Positions 1-12,200 of a stretch of DNA of 64,000 bases are shown here, one piece after another. The notes beneath the pieces were generated by a model. The model ran no database searches. It saw only the letters and a list, made by a program, of their open reading frames with translations, and was not told the DNA's origin. The position numbers and the translations under genes were made by a program. This stretch comes from Trebouxia sp. TZW2008 (taxonomy: Eukaryota > Chlorophyta > Trebouxiophyceae > Trebouxiales > Trebouxiaceae). The first letter of the stretch is position 1. Every line of letters begins with the position of its first letter. The stretch spans positions 186,001-250,000 of the forward strand of contig BDIU01000016.1 of NCBI GenBank assembly GCA_002118135.1, in the 5' to 3' direction.

Positions 1-2195
1 TTTGAGTCTCTGAAGGAGCCCTGAAGCTCGTGGGGCCAAGTTGGGAGGGGAAACGTCACAAAGGGTGTCATTTGAAGCTGCCAAGTCAGCTTCAAACCCT
101 GAGGCAGATGTGCTCAAGACATCTGGCGCCAAACTTGCTGATGCTGCTGCATGCTGGGGTGCGCCGTGCGAAGCACTTTGGGAGGGAGAGGGAGTCGAGA
201 GCGCCAACTCAGTGCCAGATGTGGAGGGAAGATCCAGAACTGGTACATCAAACTCATCGCTGACGCTTTGCACGCTTTGCATGCTGTGCACCTGGTTTGC
301 GCTGAGCAGCCTATCATAGGTCAGCAAGGGTGTGTGGCTGTGCATAGTTTCATGCTGGGCAAACGGTTGAACAGTGCTATCAAGCACAATCTCATATCTT
401 GTTCCGAGCAGGTTTGTCTCAATCCGTGCACAAGGTGTGCCAGTGCAAGAAGAGGCAAGGTAGATTCTGATATCCAGCCTGCAAGACAATACTAACATCT
501 TTTTGTTTTTGAACAAGAGAAGCCCCAGAGCTGATTGGCAAACCAAGAGCTGAGTGAGAACCTGATGCATTATGGCAGGGAAAGTGATGTGAATGCACGT
601 GTCATACTCAAAGGAAACTGCATACATTGCATCTCACGTTGACACGGCAACAAACAAATGCATTGTCATAGATGCCATTCCTAGCTGGGGCCCCTGATGC
701 TGCCTAGCTATGTATGCATTGCCATACATGATGTTCCTAGCTGGGGCCCCTGCGCCTGCCTAGCATGCTTTTTTTAATGTATCCATTGAAAATCAAGATG
801 CCAATGCATGCGCACCCAGCTACATGTGCATTGCCATACATGATGTCCCTAGCTGGGGTCTTTGAGCCCGCCTAGCATGCGTATTTGATGCATCCAATAA
901 AACATGAGATGCCAATGCATGCTGACCTGGATGCCTGTAGAGCAGTCATCAAAAAGGTGCTGCTGCTGAGTCGGTCTCCCTGCCGCAAAGTATACCTTAC
1001 AGACTTTTTCTGGCTTGAGTCATACTCTCGCTTCATGACGCACTTGACTAATTGTGCGCAGCTGTGTACTGGTGCAGGACTCTGCAGAAGGACAATGGGT
1101 TTGAATGCTTTGTGTTGGAAGGTCAGCGGAAGCTGAGTGCTCTGTGCATAAAGGGCGATGAGTTTGTGTGCTCTGTGTTGCAAGGCCAAAGGAAATTGCG
1201 TGCTTTGTGTGCATGATGCAACGGTTTGGGTACCATGGCATCAGTTTGAGAGGAGGCAATCAAAAGTTGAAGCTGGTATCTTGCAAGCATGCGCCATGAC
1301 AGGCATAGGACAGGGGCTTGTATTTCATGCAAGAACTCTGTTGCCGTGCAAAGAACATGGCAGCACATGTATAGATGCACACTGTCAAGGAGCAGGTTAC
1401 TAATGCCAGGTGAATACGTCATCAAGCGCATGGAATGGCTGGTGTGTGTGTTGCTTGTTGTAAATCAGTGTGAGAGTGAAGCCGTACCAGCTCTAGCAAC
1501 TGCACAGGATGCTTGATGGCTCCAGAACTACTCCACATGCTCCTGAAGAATATTCGCCGGCCTATTTGACGCCAAAGTTGCGAGACTGCAGTGACTGCAA
1601 ACTGTGTCTGCAAAACAAGCAAGAGCTTCAGCATCATGAGTTAGCAAAGGTCAACATGCAGAAGTTGTTTCTGACAGTGTCTGTGTCATCCCCTGCTGGG
1701 TCCGTCAGACAGGTAAAACGCTGATATAATGTAATGCACTCAGACGCAGATATTCACAATGGTTTTTCGATTCTTGAACCGGCTATGGGATGGGATGCTA
1801 GAGTTGAGACAGGAAGTAAGATGTCAAACAATTGGTAGCCAGCATGAAGCAATCAGCACCTGCTTGATTGGCTTGCTTGTGGAGTGTAATGGGGGTTGTG
1901 GCTCTTCCAGCAAAAGTTGCATGACAGCCTCGACCAAATGCTCAGGGAGAGTGCCCCATGCACTGCATCTGTCTGCCCTGTCGTCCATGCCTTCAAGCTG
2001 TGCTGGTGGACTGCTTGTCAACGGCTCTGCTTTGGTACCGTGGACACCATCAAGCGCAGCTTGCTGGGTCAAGGGGCAGACAGTTTTCTGAGGGCGAAAA
2101 AACGCAGATAGTCCGAACCGGGGTCGAGGCTTCTGCAGGTCTGCTTGCTGCTTAGAGGGGCTGTGGCGATCGGTGGACGTCCAACCTTCCGCCAT
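1..2195 (-). CDS. Tubby-like F-box protein, 5' part, truncated by the window edge
   Basis: Exons seen: 1860-2195 (ATG at 2195), 1488-1607, 927-1042, and 1-478 continuing off the left edge; phases join cleanly. Exon 1 ends with an F-box-like segment (WGTLPEHLVEAVMQLLLEE), and exon 2 continues it (AVSQLWRQIGRRIFF), as in the F-box of plant Tubby-like proteins. Exons 3-4 carry the start of the Tubby fold (CVMKREYDSSQKKSVRYTL, then ARIETNLLGTRYEIVLDS, matching the family's 'LRSNFLGTKF' strand). The last exon then enters a Ser/Ala-rich linker with no recognisable fold, probably the low-complexity insert common in the family; the C-terminal Tubby barrel lies outside the window. Known family role: the F-box links to an SCF ubiquitin ligase and the Tubby domain binds phosphoinositides. 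Function here is inferred. Intron 3 carries a local repeat. Divergent from the + strand coiled-coil gene. Confidence 0.8.
655..930. repeat. Tandem repeat in Tubby-like gene intron 3
   Basis: Three imperfect copies built around CCTAGCTGGGGCCCCTG followed by TGCCTAGC, at about 676, 734 and 851, with CATTGCCATACATGATG before two of them. The last unit runs to the exon donor at 927, so the array looks grown from the intron start. A smaller duplication of about 65 bp lies in intron 2 (about 1090-1215). Confidence 0.75.
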
Positions 2196-2973
2196 GAACA
2201 AGGGGTTGGACAGCCTTGTCGCGACCCGAACGGTGCTGTGTCAAAGCCTGCGCATGCCCAACAGACGAGATCACTTCTTTACGTGTAGCTATCTAGGACG
2301 GCCGAGATGTGACCACTGACTGCAGATAATGTGCCGTGTATAGCTGAACGTCTGATCTTGACAGCAGTTTGTCGGTGCTTGGGCGCAAACATCACGCAAC
2401 GCACAGCAAATGCCTTGTGGGTCTGTGCGTACCATGTGCTTAGTCAGGCTTAGTAACAGAGCAGAGGGCAAACCCAACAAGTCTTGCCATTCTGCCGAGA
2501 TGACTCATGGGCCTCTTGAACATGCAGACAATTTGTTTCACGCACCGCCTGAGCATCACGCGGCGTGCCCACGGGGAACAAAAAGCCTTTTCGCATCGCA
2601 TCCTGCGTTACCCTGCTATTGCGTTCACGCCTCAGATCCAGGCTGTGCACGTCGGCATCTAGCTAGTCATTCCGGGCGCCTTGAGTTGTAGGTACGCCTC
2701 AAACAGCAACCATACACGCAGCTGACGTCGCTGAGTTACTTCATTGTGCTTAAGTTGCCTGAATCCGGGTGTCTGGTCATCAAAATGACTTGATTTTCCA
2801 GTAAGGGGTTCAAGAGACTTCAGCACACCACGCTTATAAGTACCTGCCGTAGTAGGCTTGCTTACGCCATCAATCAAGTATGCATAACATCAATATTTTG
2901 ATGTTGCAGGTAACCCCCAGACACCGCACCTGTGCTGCCTCCTGCTGCTCAGGCTGTTGGAAGCCGCAGCGCA
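2196..2973. promoter_or_regulatory. Divergent intergenic region between Tubby-like and coiled-coil genes
   Basis: About 0.8 kb between the ATG of the minus-strand Tubby-like gene and the first supported exon of the plus-strand gene. Probably holds both promoters and perhaps an upstream first exon of the + gene; an AG acceptor-like site near 2920 leads into an open frame before the chosen ATG. I see no clear TATA box or other motif. Confidence 0.35.
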
Positions 2974-5900
2974 ATGATTACAAACCATAGGTTGAGCATA
3001 TTGCATCGTCCAAAGAGGTCTTCAGCAGCGCAGAAGAACATTGAGCATGCTGATCAAGAGTTCCAGAAGGAGCAGGTGCGCATGTTGAGCCGTGTACAGT
3101 CAGACAGTGCTGCATGCATCACGTTGAGTGCAAGGGTCAGTGGGGTTGTAGCCAGCCGAGGCAGGGACCTCATTGCTGCACTGCATGCACAGTCAACAGC
3201 TTCACTGCGACAACCTACAGCTTGTGCTGATGTCAAGCAAAGTGTGCTACAGCCAACAGTGTGTGCCTCTTTTACGCTGTGCAAGGTTGCCAAGCAATCT
3301 GGGCCTTATGCCAGTTTGCATTCCCATTCCCAGCTGATAAACATCAAGTGCTTCCACTTGCCAGCATATGTGCTAGGTGTGTGTGGGTCAGGTCCTGTCT
3401 TGCCAGGCTGGCTTGTTCTGGGCATTGCGATATGGACGATTGATGTTCAGTTGTTGAGAGTCAGTCACATTGGTTCTATTCTTTGACCTTTAAATGCAGG
3501 ACTACTGGGCTGGAAAGGCACAGAGGCATGCAGAGTATTCTGAGCAGATGCGCCGGAACTTGTACACCATGCCAGAGGATATGATGCGCAACAGGTACCC
3601 CACCATCCTCTCTTGTGTCTGCTGTCGTCTTTCACGTGATCCGTCTGTGCACGTCCTCAGTGATTTGTTGATGTAATGACTGCGTTTGTCATCAGGGAGT
3701 TTGTCACTATATTTACTTGTCACTGCACACAAGTACCATTGCAATCAGAATGCAGTGCTTGTTTCCCACTTTCATTGTTGTCTCATCATTGTGTCAAGTG
3801 TCACAACAAGAAAACAGTGTAGCAGCTTGTGTGGCCATGCCTAGAGGCAGCTTTGCTGGCTGGCCACTTGGTATTGGCCACAATACATTCACATCAACTC
3901 TAGTATTCCATTGCGCTCAAAGGGCAAAACGTCTTAGCACGACGTCGTTCCATGATTTGCAACTCCACCAGCACGTAAGGCCTCCAAAACAATGTTCTTG
4001 TGTCATCCTCATACACCGGCTTGTATGAAACTCTGCCTGTGGCTGGAATTGTTAGAGAGTTTGCAGACTTGCTTCAACAAGCTGCAAGCAGGTATCCAAC
4101 ATCATCTTCTGGATCTCCTGCACCAATGCAGTTTTGCGTCTTGAGACAGGTTTGCGTGTTGAAACAGCTTTGCATGTTGAACGCCTATCGCTGCAGACAT
4201 CCCACCCTCCCTGACCATCACCAGCACAGCCTTGCAATATTGAGATCATGTTTTGCATTACTAGATGCTGCACTCTGTTCACACATTCACCTGTTTCTAT
4301 CAAAATCCATGCGTAGACAGGCTCAGCAGGCCCAGCTAGATAAGCACTGGAGCAATCAAGTATTTCCGGCCAGTTCAAACCTTTGCTCACCTGAATCATC
4401 TATACTGCACGTGGAGGAGTCTTTGTATGCAGTTGTCTGCCAAATGTCTCTGAGTTTACCCTTGGCCTTTGTACCTGGAAGCTGCCCAAATTCTGTTCAA
4501 GCCCTGTTGTGTTATGATAGCCTTGACACCAGAGGGGTCTTGCAGGTTTTCTGCATGTTTTCCTGCACATCTTTTTCCTCAACAATTTGGCATGCGGATA
4601 GGGACGAGGCTCAGATGGTTCAAGAAGAGCAACAGTACCACAAGCTGCGCCAAAAACAGATGCAAGCTGAGCAGGAGTCGGCCTGGATGCATACTGTGCC
4701 TGAGTGGCATGATGCCGAGCTTGTGGGACAGAACAAACCCTGGACTGTGCCCTCACAGCTGCTGACGGCTGAAGAAGAGGTGCGCACATTTGAGTTGCCA
4801 GGCGTGAAGTGTTCATGTGGCTTAAAGAGTTCTGTGTTTTGTGGATATGTTGTGTGTTTGGCATATGCATTGATGGCATGACGCTGAGCTTGTGAGACAG
4901 AACAAACATTGAACGGTTCCATCACAGCTGCTGACCGCCGAGGAAGAGGTATGCCGCCCTTTGTTACCAGGCATTGCACATGTAGTGGCGGTATAGTCTA
5001 GACTTGTGGTGTGTAAACATGGAACCTGTACAGCAAGTGCTGATGCTGGGCTTGTGGGACAGAAAAACCCTGGACTGTGCCCTCACAGCTGCATACTGCT
5101 GCAGAAGAGGTGCACACACCTCAACTGTGAAAATGAAGTAGTCATAGGCCTCTTGGTGGGTCAGTATGTCATCTATTCAATAAGTGTTGATGGCGTGATG
5201 CTGAGCCCGTGGGACAGAACAAACCCTGGACTGTTCCATGCGGCCCTTTGCTACCAGGCATTGCACATGTAATGTTGACATTGTCTAGGCTTCTCACTGT
5301 GCGGACACGGGACCTGTTCAGCAAGTGGTGACAGCATGATGCATGTGGGGCAGAACAAACCCTGGACTGTGCCCTCAGAGAGCTCTTGCAGATCAGGTGT
5401 GCACAGCTTTGTTACTGAGCACTGCGCATGCTCAGATGTTACCTGTGCAGCACATGTAGTTGTGCTCTTGCTACTGACATTGATCAGGGCATTCAAGTCT
5501 TGCACTCTCCCGTGATGTATGTCAGTTGCTTGAATCAAGGTGTGCACTTCTGTGCTGATTATTGATGCACATTGCTTCATGCGAGTGACTGCTGATGGTT
5601 GACTTTCAGGAAGCTGCCAGGAAGGCGCACCAGCGTCTGGCAGCTGAGCAGCACCAGCAGCTCATGATGGCTGAGGCACAACGCAACTGCAGCAAAACCT
5701 AACTCGCCAATCCCAGCTGTTGACTGCTGCAGAACTCGCATCATATGCATACTAGTGTAAACATTTGCAAGCCAATGAAGCCAAACACAAAATAATGTCT
5801 GGATGGTGCCATTCAGGAAGCTGCCAGGAAGGCACACCAGCGTCTGGCAGCTGAGCAGAACCGGCAACTCATGATGGCCAAGGCACAGCGCAACTATGAA

Positions 5901-7593
5901 GAAGAGCAGTTCGCCAAAGATGTCACACGCCAAGAGCAGCAGGCTGAGGTATATTCATGAGTCACATATGCCTAAAGATGAAGCATGCTGACTACCCCTT
6001 TCTGCCTTTGTTCCTGTCTGACTATCTCGTCGTCTTTTGTTTTCCTTAGTGCTTTGTTCTGACCTGATGGTGCCAGGTGTGCTGAGGATGTCACGCGCCA
6101 GGATGTTGTTCCAAACCGTATTTGCTTAGCGACCTCAGTTACTGTTCTGTGATCTTATTGTCCTTTCTTGACCCTCAGTCCTTATTGTTCATGACCCCAA
6201 AACTGAAAAGCATTCTGTTGTCTGCAGAGCAACTGGTTCAACTATGGAGCTGCATCAGAGAAATGGATTCCACCTGAAAGGAGGATGCACCCCCGCAGTG
6301 ACTACCGGGAAATGGAGGGCAAGAGGGATGTGCCGTTCCACTGGAACCCTGCCCCAGAGCCTGCTAGGGTATGCTCTCAGTCCCATAGCTGCGCACTCCT
6401 GACAAAAACAATGCATGGCCAAACAATGTTGGCAGCATGAAATGATCAGCAATGACTATCAAGCGATCAAGGGCAAGAGCCATGTACCATTTCATTGGAA
6501 CCTTGCCCCAGAGCCTGCTAGGGTATGCCTTAAAATCATACCCAGAAGTGTGAATGCTTTCATGTTGGTCCTCAGTGTTAACTTGCAATGGCAACTTCTT
6601 GCAACCAGAGGCTGTGTTGAGCCCAATGAGACCTGCCTCCACCTGATCGTGACAATGCCAGTCATATATGAAGTTGCGGCGTACTCGTGTTCATGTACTA
6701 ATCTTCAACAGTATACTGAATGTGGTGTGTGCAGCCCATGACAGGGTACCATCATATGAGCAGGGGCGGAAGTCACCCACCCACCGGGATGCAGAAGCCA
6801 TGCAAATTACTCATTCTGGAAACGACACTTGACTGATCATGTGTGATGGTGTGTGCAGCCCATGACAGGGTACCGGGCATATGAGCAGGGGCGGGAGTCA
6901 CCCACCCACTGGGATGCAGAACCCCTGCAGCCCCACAGGCGTCCCCGCTCACCCTCCCCGAACCCCATCACACAGGTTGGCCACATCAACTTCCATGCTC
7001 ACATCACTCTTGACCTTCTTGGAAACCCAGAGTGTGCGACAGATGCATGGAGAGCTGATGGTGTATACTGAGCGGTGTAGCATGTGCACAATCTGCCTGC
7101 AGTGAATGTGGGGTTACAGCCAATCAAGACGAGCTTGATGTTTGAAATTGCTGTGCACAGCTGAAGGATCTGCATGCATAAGGGCAATAATATGCGGCTA
7201 TCTTGCGCTGAGGTTTCGAGTGCAGGTGCCATGCTCGCAAAGCAGTGCTGTCTGTGTCGGACCATCTCCATGGCTGCAATATTGCGCTTGGCTTGTCATG
7301 ATCGTCAGCAGTTTCTCGTTTGTTAGTCGATTGACCGACGCTGATGATCAATCTTGCATGATAGTGCGCCAGTGTTGAGACACAAAATGGCATGCAGGGT
7401 AGGTAATAATAATAATAACTACACATGCCAGCAAATGTGATAGGCATACATGTGTGTGGCCCAACTCCTTTCTCGCCAGGCAGGCTTGTTCTGAGCGTCT
7501 TTGTGCATGCAGGGTGCAGCAATGTATGCAGCACCAGCGGCCAGCTGCAAGCCTGCCCCTGCCAAGGAGTTCCCCTGGACATGGCACGCCTGA
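2974..7593 (+). CDS. Coiled-coil protein of unknown function
   Basis: Exons whose phases join: 2974-3075 (first ATG; the frame is open back to about 2914), 3500-3594, 4602-4779, 5817-5948, 6228-6368, 6859-6975 and 7513-7593 (TGA). About 281 residues. The middle is charged and helical (VQEEQQYHKLRQKQMQAEQE; KAHQRLAAEQNRQLMMAKAQ), likely coiled coil. It is followed by aromatic, basic stretches (WIPPERRMHP; DVPFHWNPAPEP), a Pro/Ser/Arg stretch (RRPRSPSPNP) and a short Ala-rich C-terminus ending FPWTWHA. I do not recognise the family; a cytoskeletal or centriolar role would be a guess. Introns contain decayed copies of exons 3 to 6. The 5' end is uncertain. Confidence 0.6.
3361..3427 (+). repeat. 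Dispersed ~70-100 bp element, copy 1
   Basis: Matches the recurring core TGTGCTAGGTGTGTGTGG, then TCCTGTCTTGCCAGGCTGG and CTTGTTCTG. Lies in intron 1 of the coiled-coil gene. Plus orientation is defined by this core. Confidence 0.75.
4875..5400 (+). repeat. Echoes of exon 3 (coiled-coil gene) in its downstream intron
   Basis: At least four decayed direct copies of the 3' end of exon 3 (4602-4779), at about 4880-4953, 5040-5115, 5197-5245 and 5337-5400. Shared words are GGGACAGAACAAACCCTGGACTG and TCACAGCTGCTGA. Copies drift and pick up stops and indels, so they are probably not coding. Confidence 0.85.
5606..5700 (+). repeat. Echo of exon 4 (coiled-coil gene)
   Basis: Near-identical copy of the start of exon 4 (5817-5948) with its own CAG acceptor (TTTCAG then GAAGCTGCCAGGAAGGC). 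The frame matches for about 28 codons, then reaches TAA, so it is a recent but dead exon copy. Confidence 0.85.
6455..6830 (+). repeat. Echoes of exons 5 and 6 (coiled-coil gene)
   Basis: 6455-6530 repeats the 3' half of exon 5, including its AGG|GTATGC donor. 6724-6812 repeats exon 6 from its TGTGTGCAG acceptor (CCCATGACAGGGTACC) with a changed middle. Both are in the same orientation as the gene. Confidence 0.85.
7428..7505 (+). repeat. Dispersed element, copy 2
   Basis: Core TGTGTGTGGCCCAACTCC and TCGCCAGGCAGGCTTGTTC. It ends just a few bases before the TGCAG acceptor of the last exon (7513) of the coiled-coil gene, so it may contribute to that splice site. Confidence 0.8.
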
Positions 7594-8091
7594 TGTGGCC
7601 CAAAAGCACGTCAACAGTTGTTTGCAAGCGGGATAGTGAGGGCATTGTGCATGCAAAGTTTGCTTTGAGCTGTCAAGGCTTTGAGCTGTCAAGGCTTTGA
7701 GCCTATTGCTGTGGAACTCTCTTGATTGAGTTGTAGAAAACGCTTGCAATGAGACAGATGTTGGCAAAGCAAGATTGTTGTGAAGAGCCCTAAAGGAATT
7801 CCATGCAGAAGATTGCTTGTCATGACTACACCCTCACATGGCCTGATCACGTGCATGCTCAGCCACCGAGACTTGCACATGTACAGCACTTTACGACTAC
7901 GTTGCGACGCGTCAAGTGCTTCGCCCTCAATCAACCGCTGGGGCATAAACGATCGAGTACTGCACTGTTGGTGTGCATGCGCAATGTGACCAACAACACG
8001 AGTTCTGACTGCGATCGTGATCAGTGTTTCGCTTGACTCACGCTCCTGTGAGTAAGCTCGGCAGCAGCGGCAACAGCCCGCTATTGCAAAC
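7594..8091. other. Short intergenic region before DIS3
   Basis: About 0.5 kb between the stop of the coiled-coil gene and the DIS3 ATG, both on the plus strand. It must hold a 3' end and the DIS3 promoter. A small tandem duplication TTTGAGCTGTCAAGGC is at about 7664-7700. No clear TGTAA polyadenylation word was seen. Confidence 0.5.
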
Positions 8092-9252
8092 ATGCTGCAA
8101 AGCAGATCTTTCGTCAGGAGAACCAAAAAAGGGAAAGTCCTAAAGGTCGTCAGGGAGCACTATTTACGGGACGACATCTACAGCGGGTCACCGCTAGACC
8201 CAGAGTGCGACGCAGATGCTGTCAAGCTCTCTGCCACGGCCCCTCACTACCTCGTCGTCGACACAAACATCGTATTGCAACAGGTGCGAGCTGATTGTTG
8301 AAATCCTGACCTAAATGTGTCGCCTGCACATGCCTAGCACAAGCAGCTGTAGCGCTGAAGATTGCCCTTTGACACAATGCAGCATCCCAGAATGGGTTCA
8401 AAGTGTGAACATTCAAGTCACTATGTGGCAATGCATGCAGATGGATTTTCTTGAGCATCAGGCAGTCACAGATGTAATCATCATGAGCGTGGTGTTAGAA
8501 GAGGTCAAGCACCGCAACCAGAGCATTTACCAGCGGCTACGGACATTGTGTGCGTCTGACACCAAGCGCTTCTTTGTGTTCGCAAATGAGAACCACAAGT
8601 GAGCTCCGCCCCCTTACAGTCCCCCCTCCCCTCTCCCCCCCTCCTTTCTGCATCAAGTGACCATTCCCCTAACCTTTGGACTGAAGCCATTTTGTAGTGC
8701 GCATTGCAGGTGCACCAAAGGAACACCTGCATGTGCCTTGATCTGCACACATGTCACATGCCATGCTGTGCTGCAGATCATATGTGCTATGCGTATGGAT
8801 GCACTCACTCGAACGCCAGTCCTTCTGCCAAAATCATCTACACTGCCTGTCCAAAGCAACCTGAAAGGAAATGTCACACCCAGGCAGAAATAGTGCCATA
8901 TTGATCAAGCATGAACCTTTGCTTGCTGTCAGTGTTGAAGTCAAATGCGGGTGTGCTATCCATTAGCATTTGTCCCAAGCCGGCATGCATTGTATGCAGA
9001 AATGACCTAGGCGTGCAAACCAGCACACCAGAGGCCATTTTGCGTCACTCAAAACTGTGGTTTTTTGTCAGGGACACATACATAAAGCAGGAACCCGGAG
9101 AAACTCCCAATGACCGTAATGACAGGGCCATACGGGTTGGTACTGCGTGGTACGCTCAGCGCCTTCCTCAGATGCAAGTCTACCTGCTGACCAACGATGC
9201 AGACAACCGCAGAAAAGCTCTGAAGGAGCGCATTGATGCCATGAGTGTACAG
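8092..9252 (+). other. DIS3 PIN endonuclease domain exons 1-3
   Basis: Residues 1-177. The N-terminal [13 protein letters not shown] segment precedes the PIN fold, as in DIS3. The acidic residues expected for the metal site are all present. Intron 3 (9253-10028) holds a short echo of the exon 3 end near 9337-9368 and otherwise nothing I recognise. Confidence 0.9.
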
Positions 9253-12200
9253 GTCAGATCATCTGTCCAAGTGCTCTTGCTGTGTTCAATATGTTGAGCC
9301 TCAATGCACTTGCCATGCACCAATTGTTTGCGACAACATTCATGCTTTGAGTGTTCAGGTCAGCTCAATTTTTGTTTCTGGCGCTCCTGTCTTGAGCAAT
9401 GCATCAAGCCCAGATGCAGATGTATTTGCCATGCATTGATGCTTGCAAAGTCATCAATCAGGGCGTCACACTGCAAACGCAGCTGAGTCCTCTGACTGCT
9501 GCTGATTCTGCTGCTCAATGCTGGTCTCTTGGCCTGACCATTTTACTGCTATGCAACAGCATCAGCATGTGATGCAAATTGCATTTCAAGCAAAATGCAA
9601 AGTTACTGATTTCTTCCTGAAATTATGTTGAGACATGAATTCACAAGAAATCCTATGTCAAGTGCTGGGCATCCATCAAAGAAGTATTTGCATGGACAAT
9701 ATGAAGTCCTCAAGTTCAGCCTTCTTGGCTGTGGGTGAGTCACCCAGGCATGGGGCATAGCAGGCTAAGCATGCCACTCATTCAAATAACAGCAACAACC
9801 ATTTGTCCATCCAAGCAGAGTATTATAAGACGTCTACAGCACAGTCTATGCAAGCTGCGAGGCGTATACTAGGCTAAGCAATATGGCATCCCAACTGCAA
9901 TTGTTGTAAGCTTGCAGGGTGCGTCAAGCTAAGGCATCACAAGACACGCACAGCAGCCTCTGTATGCAGGCGGGTAAACATTTCACTGACCCACAACACA
10001 AGCCCAACAGAGTTGTTTGAGTTTGCAGGCGTATGCCAAGCTTCGCACAGACACACCAGAGCTGTTGGACTTAGTGGCTCAGTTTGCTGGCCAGGACTTG
10101 ACTGATGACCCCATGGCTGTAGACGGGGAGTCTACTGCCCCAGTTGCCAACTCTGGTGTGTCAACAATATCAGTTGTCAATCTTGTTCAGTCTTGTGTGT
10201 TGCTGCTCCACTTCAGTCATACACCGCGTGGTTGTAGACGGAGTGTCTACTGCACTAGTAGCAAACTCTGGTATGTCAACACTATCAGTAGACTATCATG
10301 TTCAGTCCTGCGTGGTGCTGTTTTGCTTCATTCATAAATTGCATGGTTGTAGACGGGGATTCTACTGTACCAGTAGCCAACTCTGGTATGTCAACAATGT
10401 CAATAGCCAATGATATTCAGTCCTGTGTAGCGCTGTTGCTCTTCAGTCATAGACCTCATGGTCGTAGACAGAGAGTCTACTGCACTAGCAGGCAACTCTG
10501 GCATGTCAACAATGGCAATAGCCAATCATCTTCAGTCCTGTGTAGTGCTGTTCCTCTTCAGTCATGAACCTCAGGGTTGTAGACGGGGTGTCTACTGCCC
10601 CAATTATGAATTCTGGTATGTCAACCATATCAGTAGCCAATTAGATTCAGTCCTGTGTAGTGCTGTTCACCCTCAGTCATAGACCTCATGGTTGTAGACG
10701 GGGGGTCTACTGCACCAGTCACCAACTCTGGTATGTTGACACCATCAGTAGTCAATCAGTTTCAATTCTGTGTGGTGCTGTTCCTCGTCAGTCATGAACC
10801 TCATGGCTGTAGACGTGCAGTCTACTGCACCAGTAGACAACTTTGGCTATAGTTGCCCACTTTGCTGGGCAGGACTCGACTGTTGACCCCATGGTTGTAG
10901 ATGGGGAGTCTACTGTACCAGTCTCCAACTCTGGTATGTCAGCAATATCAGTAGCCAATCATGTTCAGTCCTGTGTAGTGGTATTGCTTTTCAGCCATAA
11001 ACCGCATAGTTGTAGACGGTGTGTCTAATGGACCAGTAGCCAACTCCAATCAGTTGCTTGACATGGCTTGCCTGTCTGTTTCCAAGTTGGCTGTAATTAC
11101 TGCTGTGTCAATGGGTTGCTTGCATGACACAGTCTGGTGCAAGCCGGCCTGGCGAGACAAAAAATTCTGTCATGCACGAGCATTTGTGCTACAATGTGTG
11201 AATTGATTCTAGACATGAGTCTGATTAGCGCAGGCACTCAATTGAGTGTCTACCCTAATTGAGTTGAGTGCCTGCCCTGCTTGAGTTGCGTGCATGCACT
11301 GAGAGGTCCATGCTGAGTTCTGCTTCAGAAGTGTCACATTGCTGAATTACATCACTGACCATTGTTCAAGTGTGTCACATTACACTGTTGAACTTTGTTC
11401 GATTGTGCCACTTGTGCAGGCACTCGAGAGGGGAACTGAGCGCAAGCGCATGTACAATGAGCACCAGCCCATGTGTGTTGCTGAATCACATCACTGAACC
11501 TTGTTCAAATCTCCCAAACGTGTGTGTGTGTGTGTGCAGGCACACAGAGGGGAACAAAGCGCAAGCGTATTTATGATGAGCATCGGCCCATGTCAGATGT
11601 TCAAAACGGCATCAAGTCAGGCTCTTACCATCAGGTTGGTCACATCAATGACAATGTCATCTCTCTTCAACAACTGCTTTGTTTGCCAAGAATGTGATCT
11701 TGTTCTGAAATGCCCCTTGCTCAGGGACATCTGATTGTAGTCAGAACCTAGTGAATGGTCTCCCCTGCATTGAGCTTACAATAAGAATGTCATGACATCT
11801 ATTGTCCTCAGAAGGAAGAGTAGTTGTATTACACATAGACAGCCTCTGTAGTGGTATGCACATCTCTAACGAGCAGAGCAGCGCCCAATGCTATGGCGTG
11901 AAAACATGCTTTTATGGATCATGTACCGGCAGTAGAGTATCAATGCATCATTCTGCAATGTATAGCAGACATCGTTGTTGGGATGCTCAAAAGGAGCCAG
12001 CCTGGCAAGACAGGCTTTGGGCTACACAAACCTAGCAGCTGTGCTTGAATGTGTAATACATCATCATGATTGTAATCTATCTATTGTTTACCGAAACGCA
12101 TGCTAGTTAGGCTCAAAGGCCTTGCTAGGTACATATAGTCACAACGCAAATGTCCTGAGTCCAGTCTGTAAACATGCTGAACCATTACAAATGCACTGAA

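Noticed and set aside
13..319. Plus-strand open frame at the left edge
   Set aside because: Antisense to the Ser/Ala-rich linker in the Tubby-like exon, which is in phase with recognised Tubby sequence.
1509..1712. Plus-strand exon-like open frame of 68 codons ending at a CAG|GTAAAA donor
   Set aside because: It lies over minus-strand exon 2 of the Tubby-like gene, whose protein is clearly recognisable; the plus frame is a shadow.
4000..4600. Long open frame in the coiled-coil gene before exon 3
   Set aside because: Exons 3500-3594 and 4602-4779 join in phase directly, and the intervening peptide is compositionally unlike the rest, so it was treated as intron.
10029..11028. Series of plus-strand ORFs with similar protein repeats, suggesting a repeat protein
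   Set aside because: They are echoes of DIS3 exon 4 lying in its intron; most have no acceptor and the frame is not maintained.
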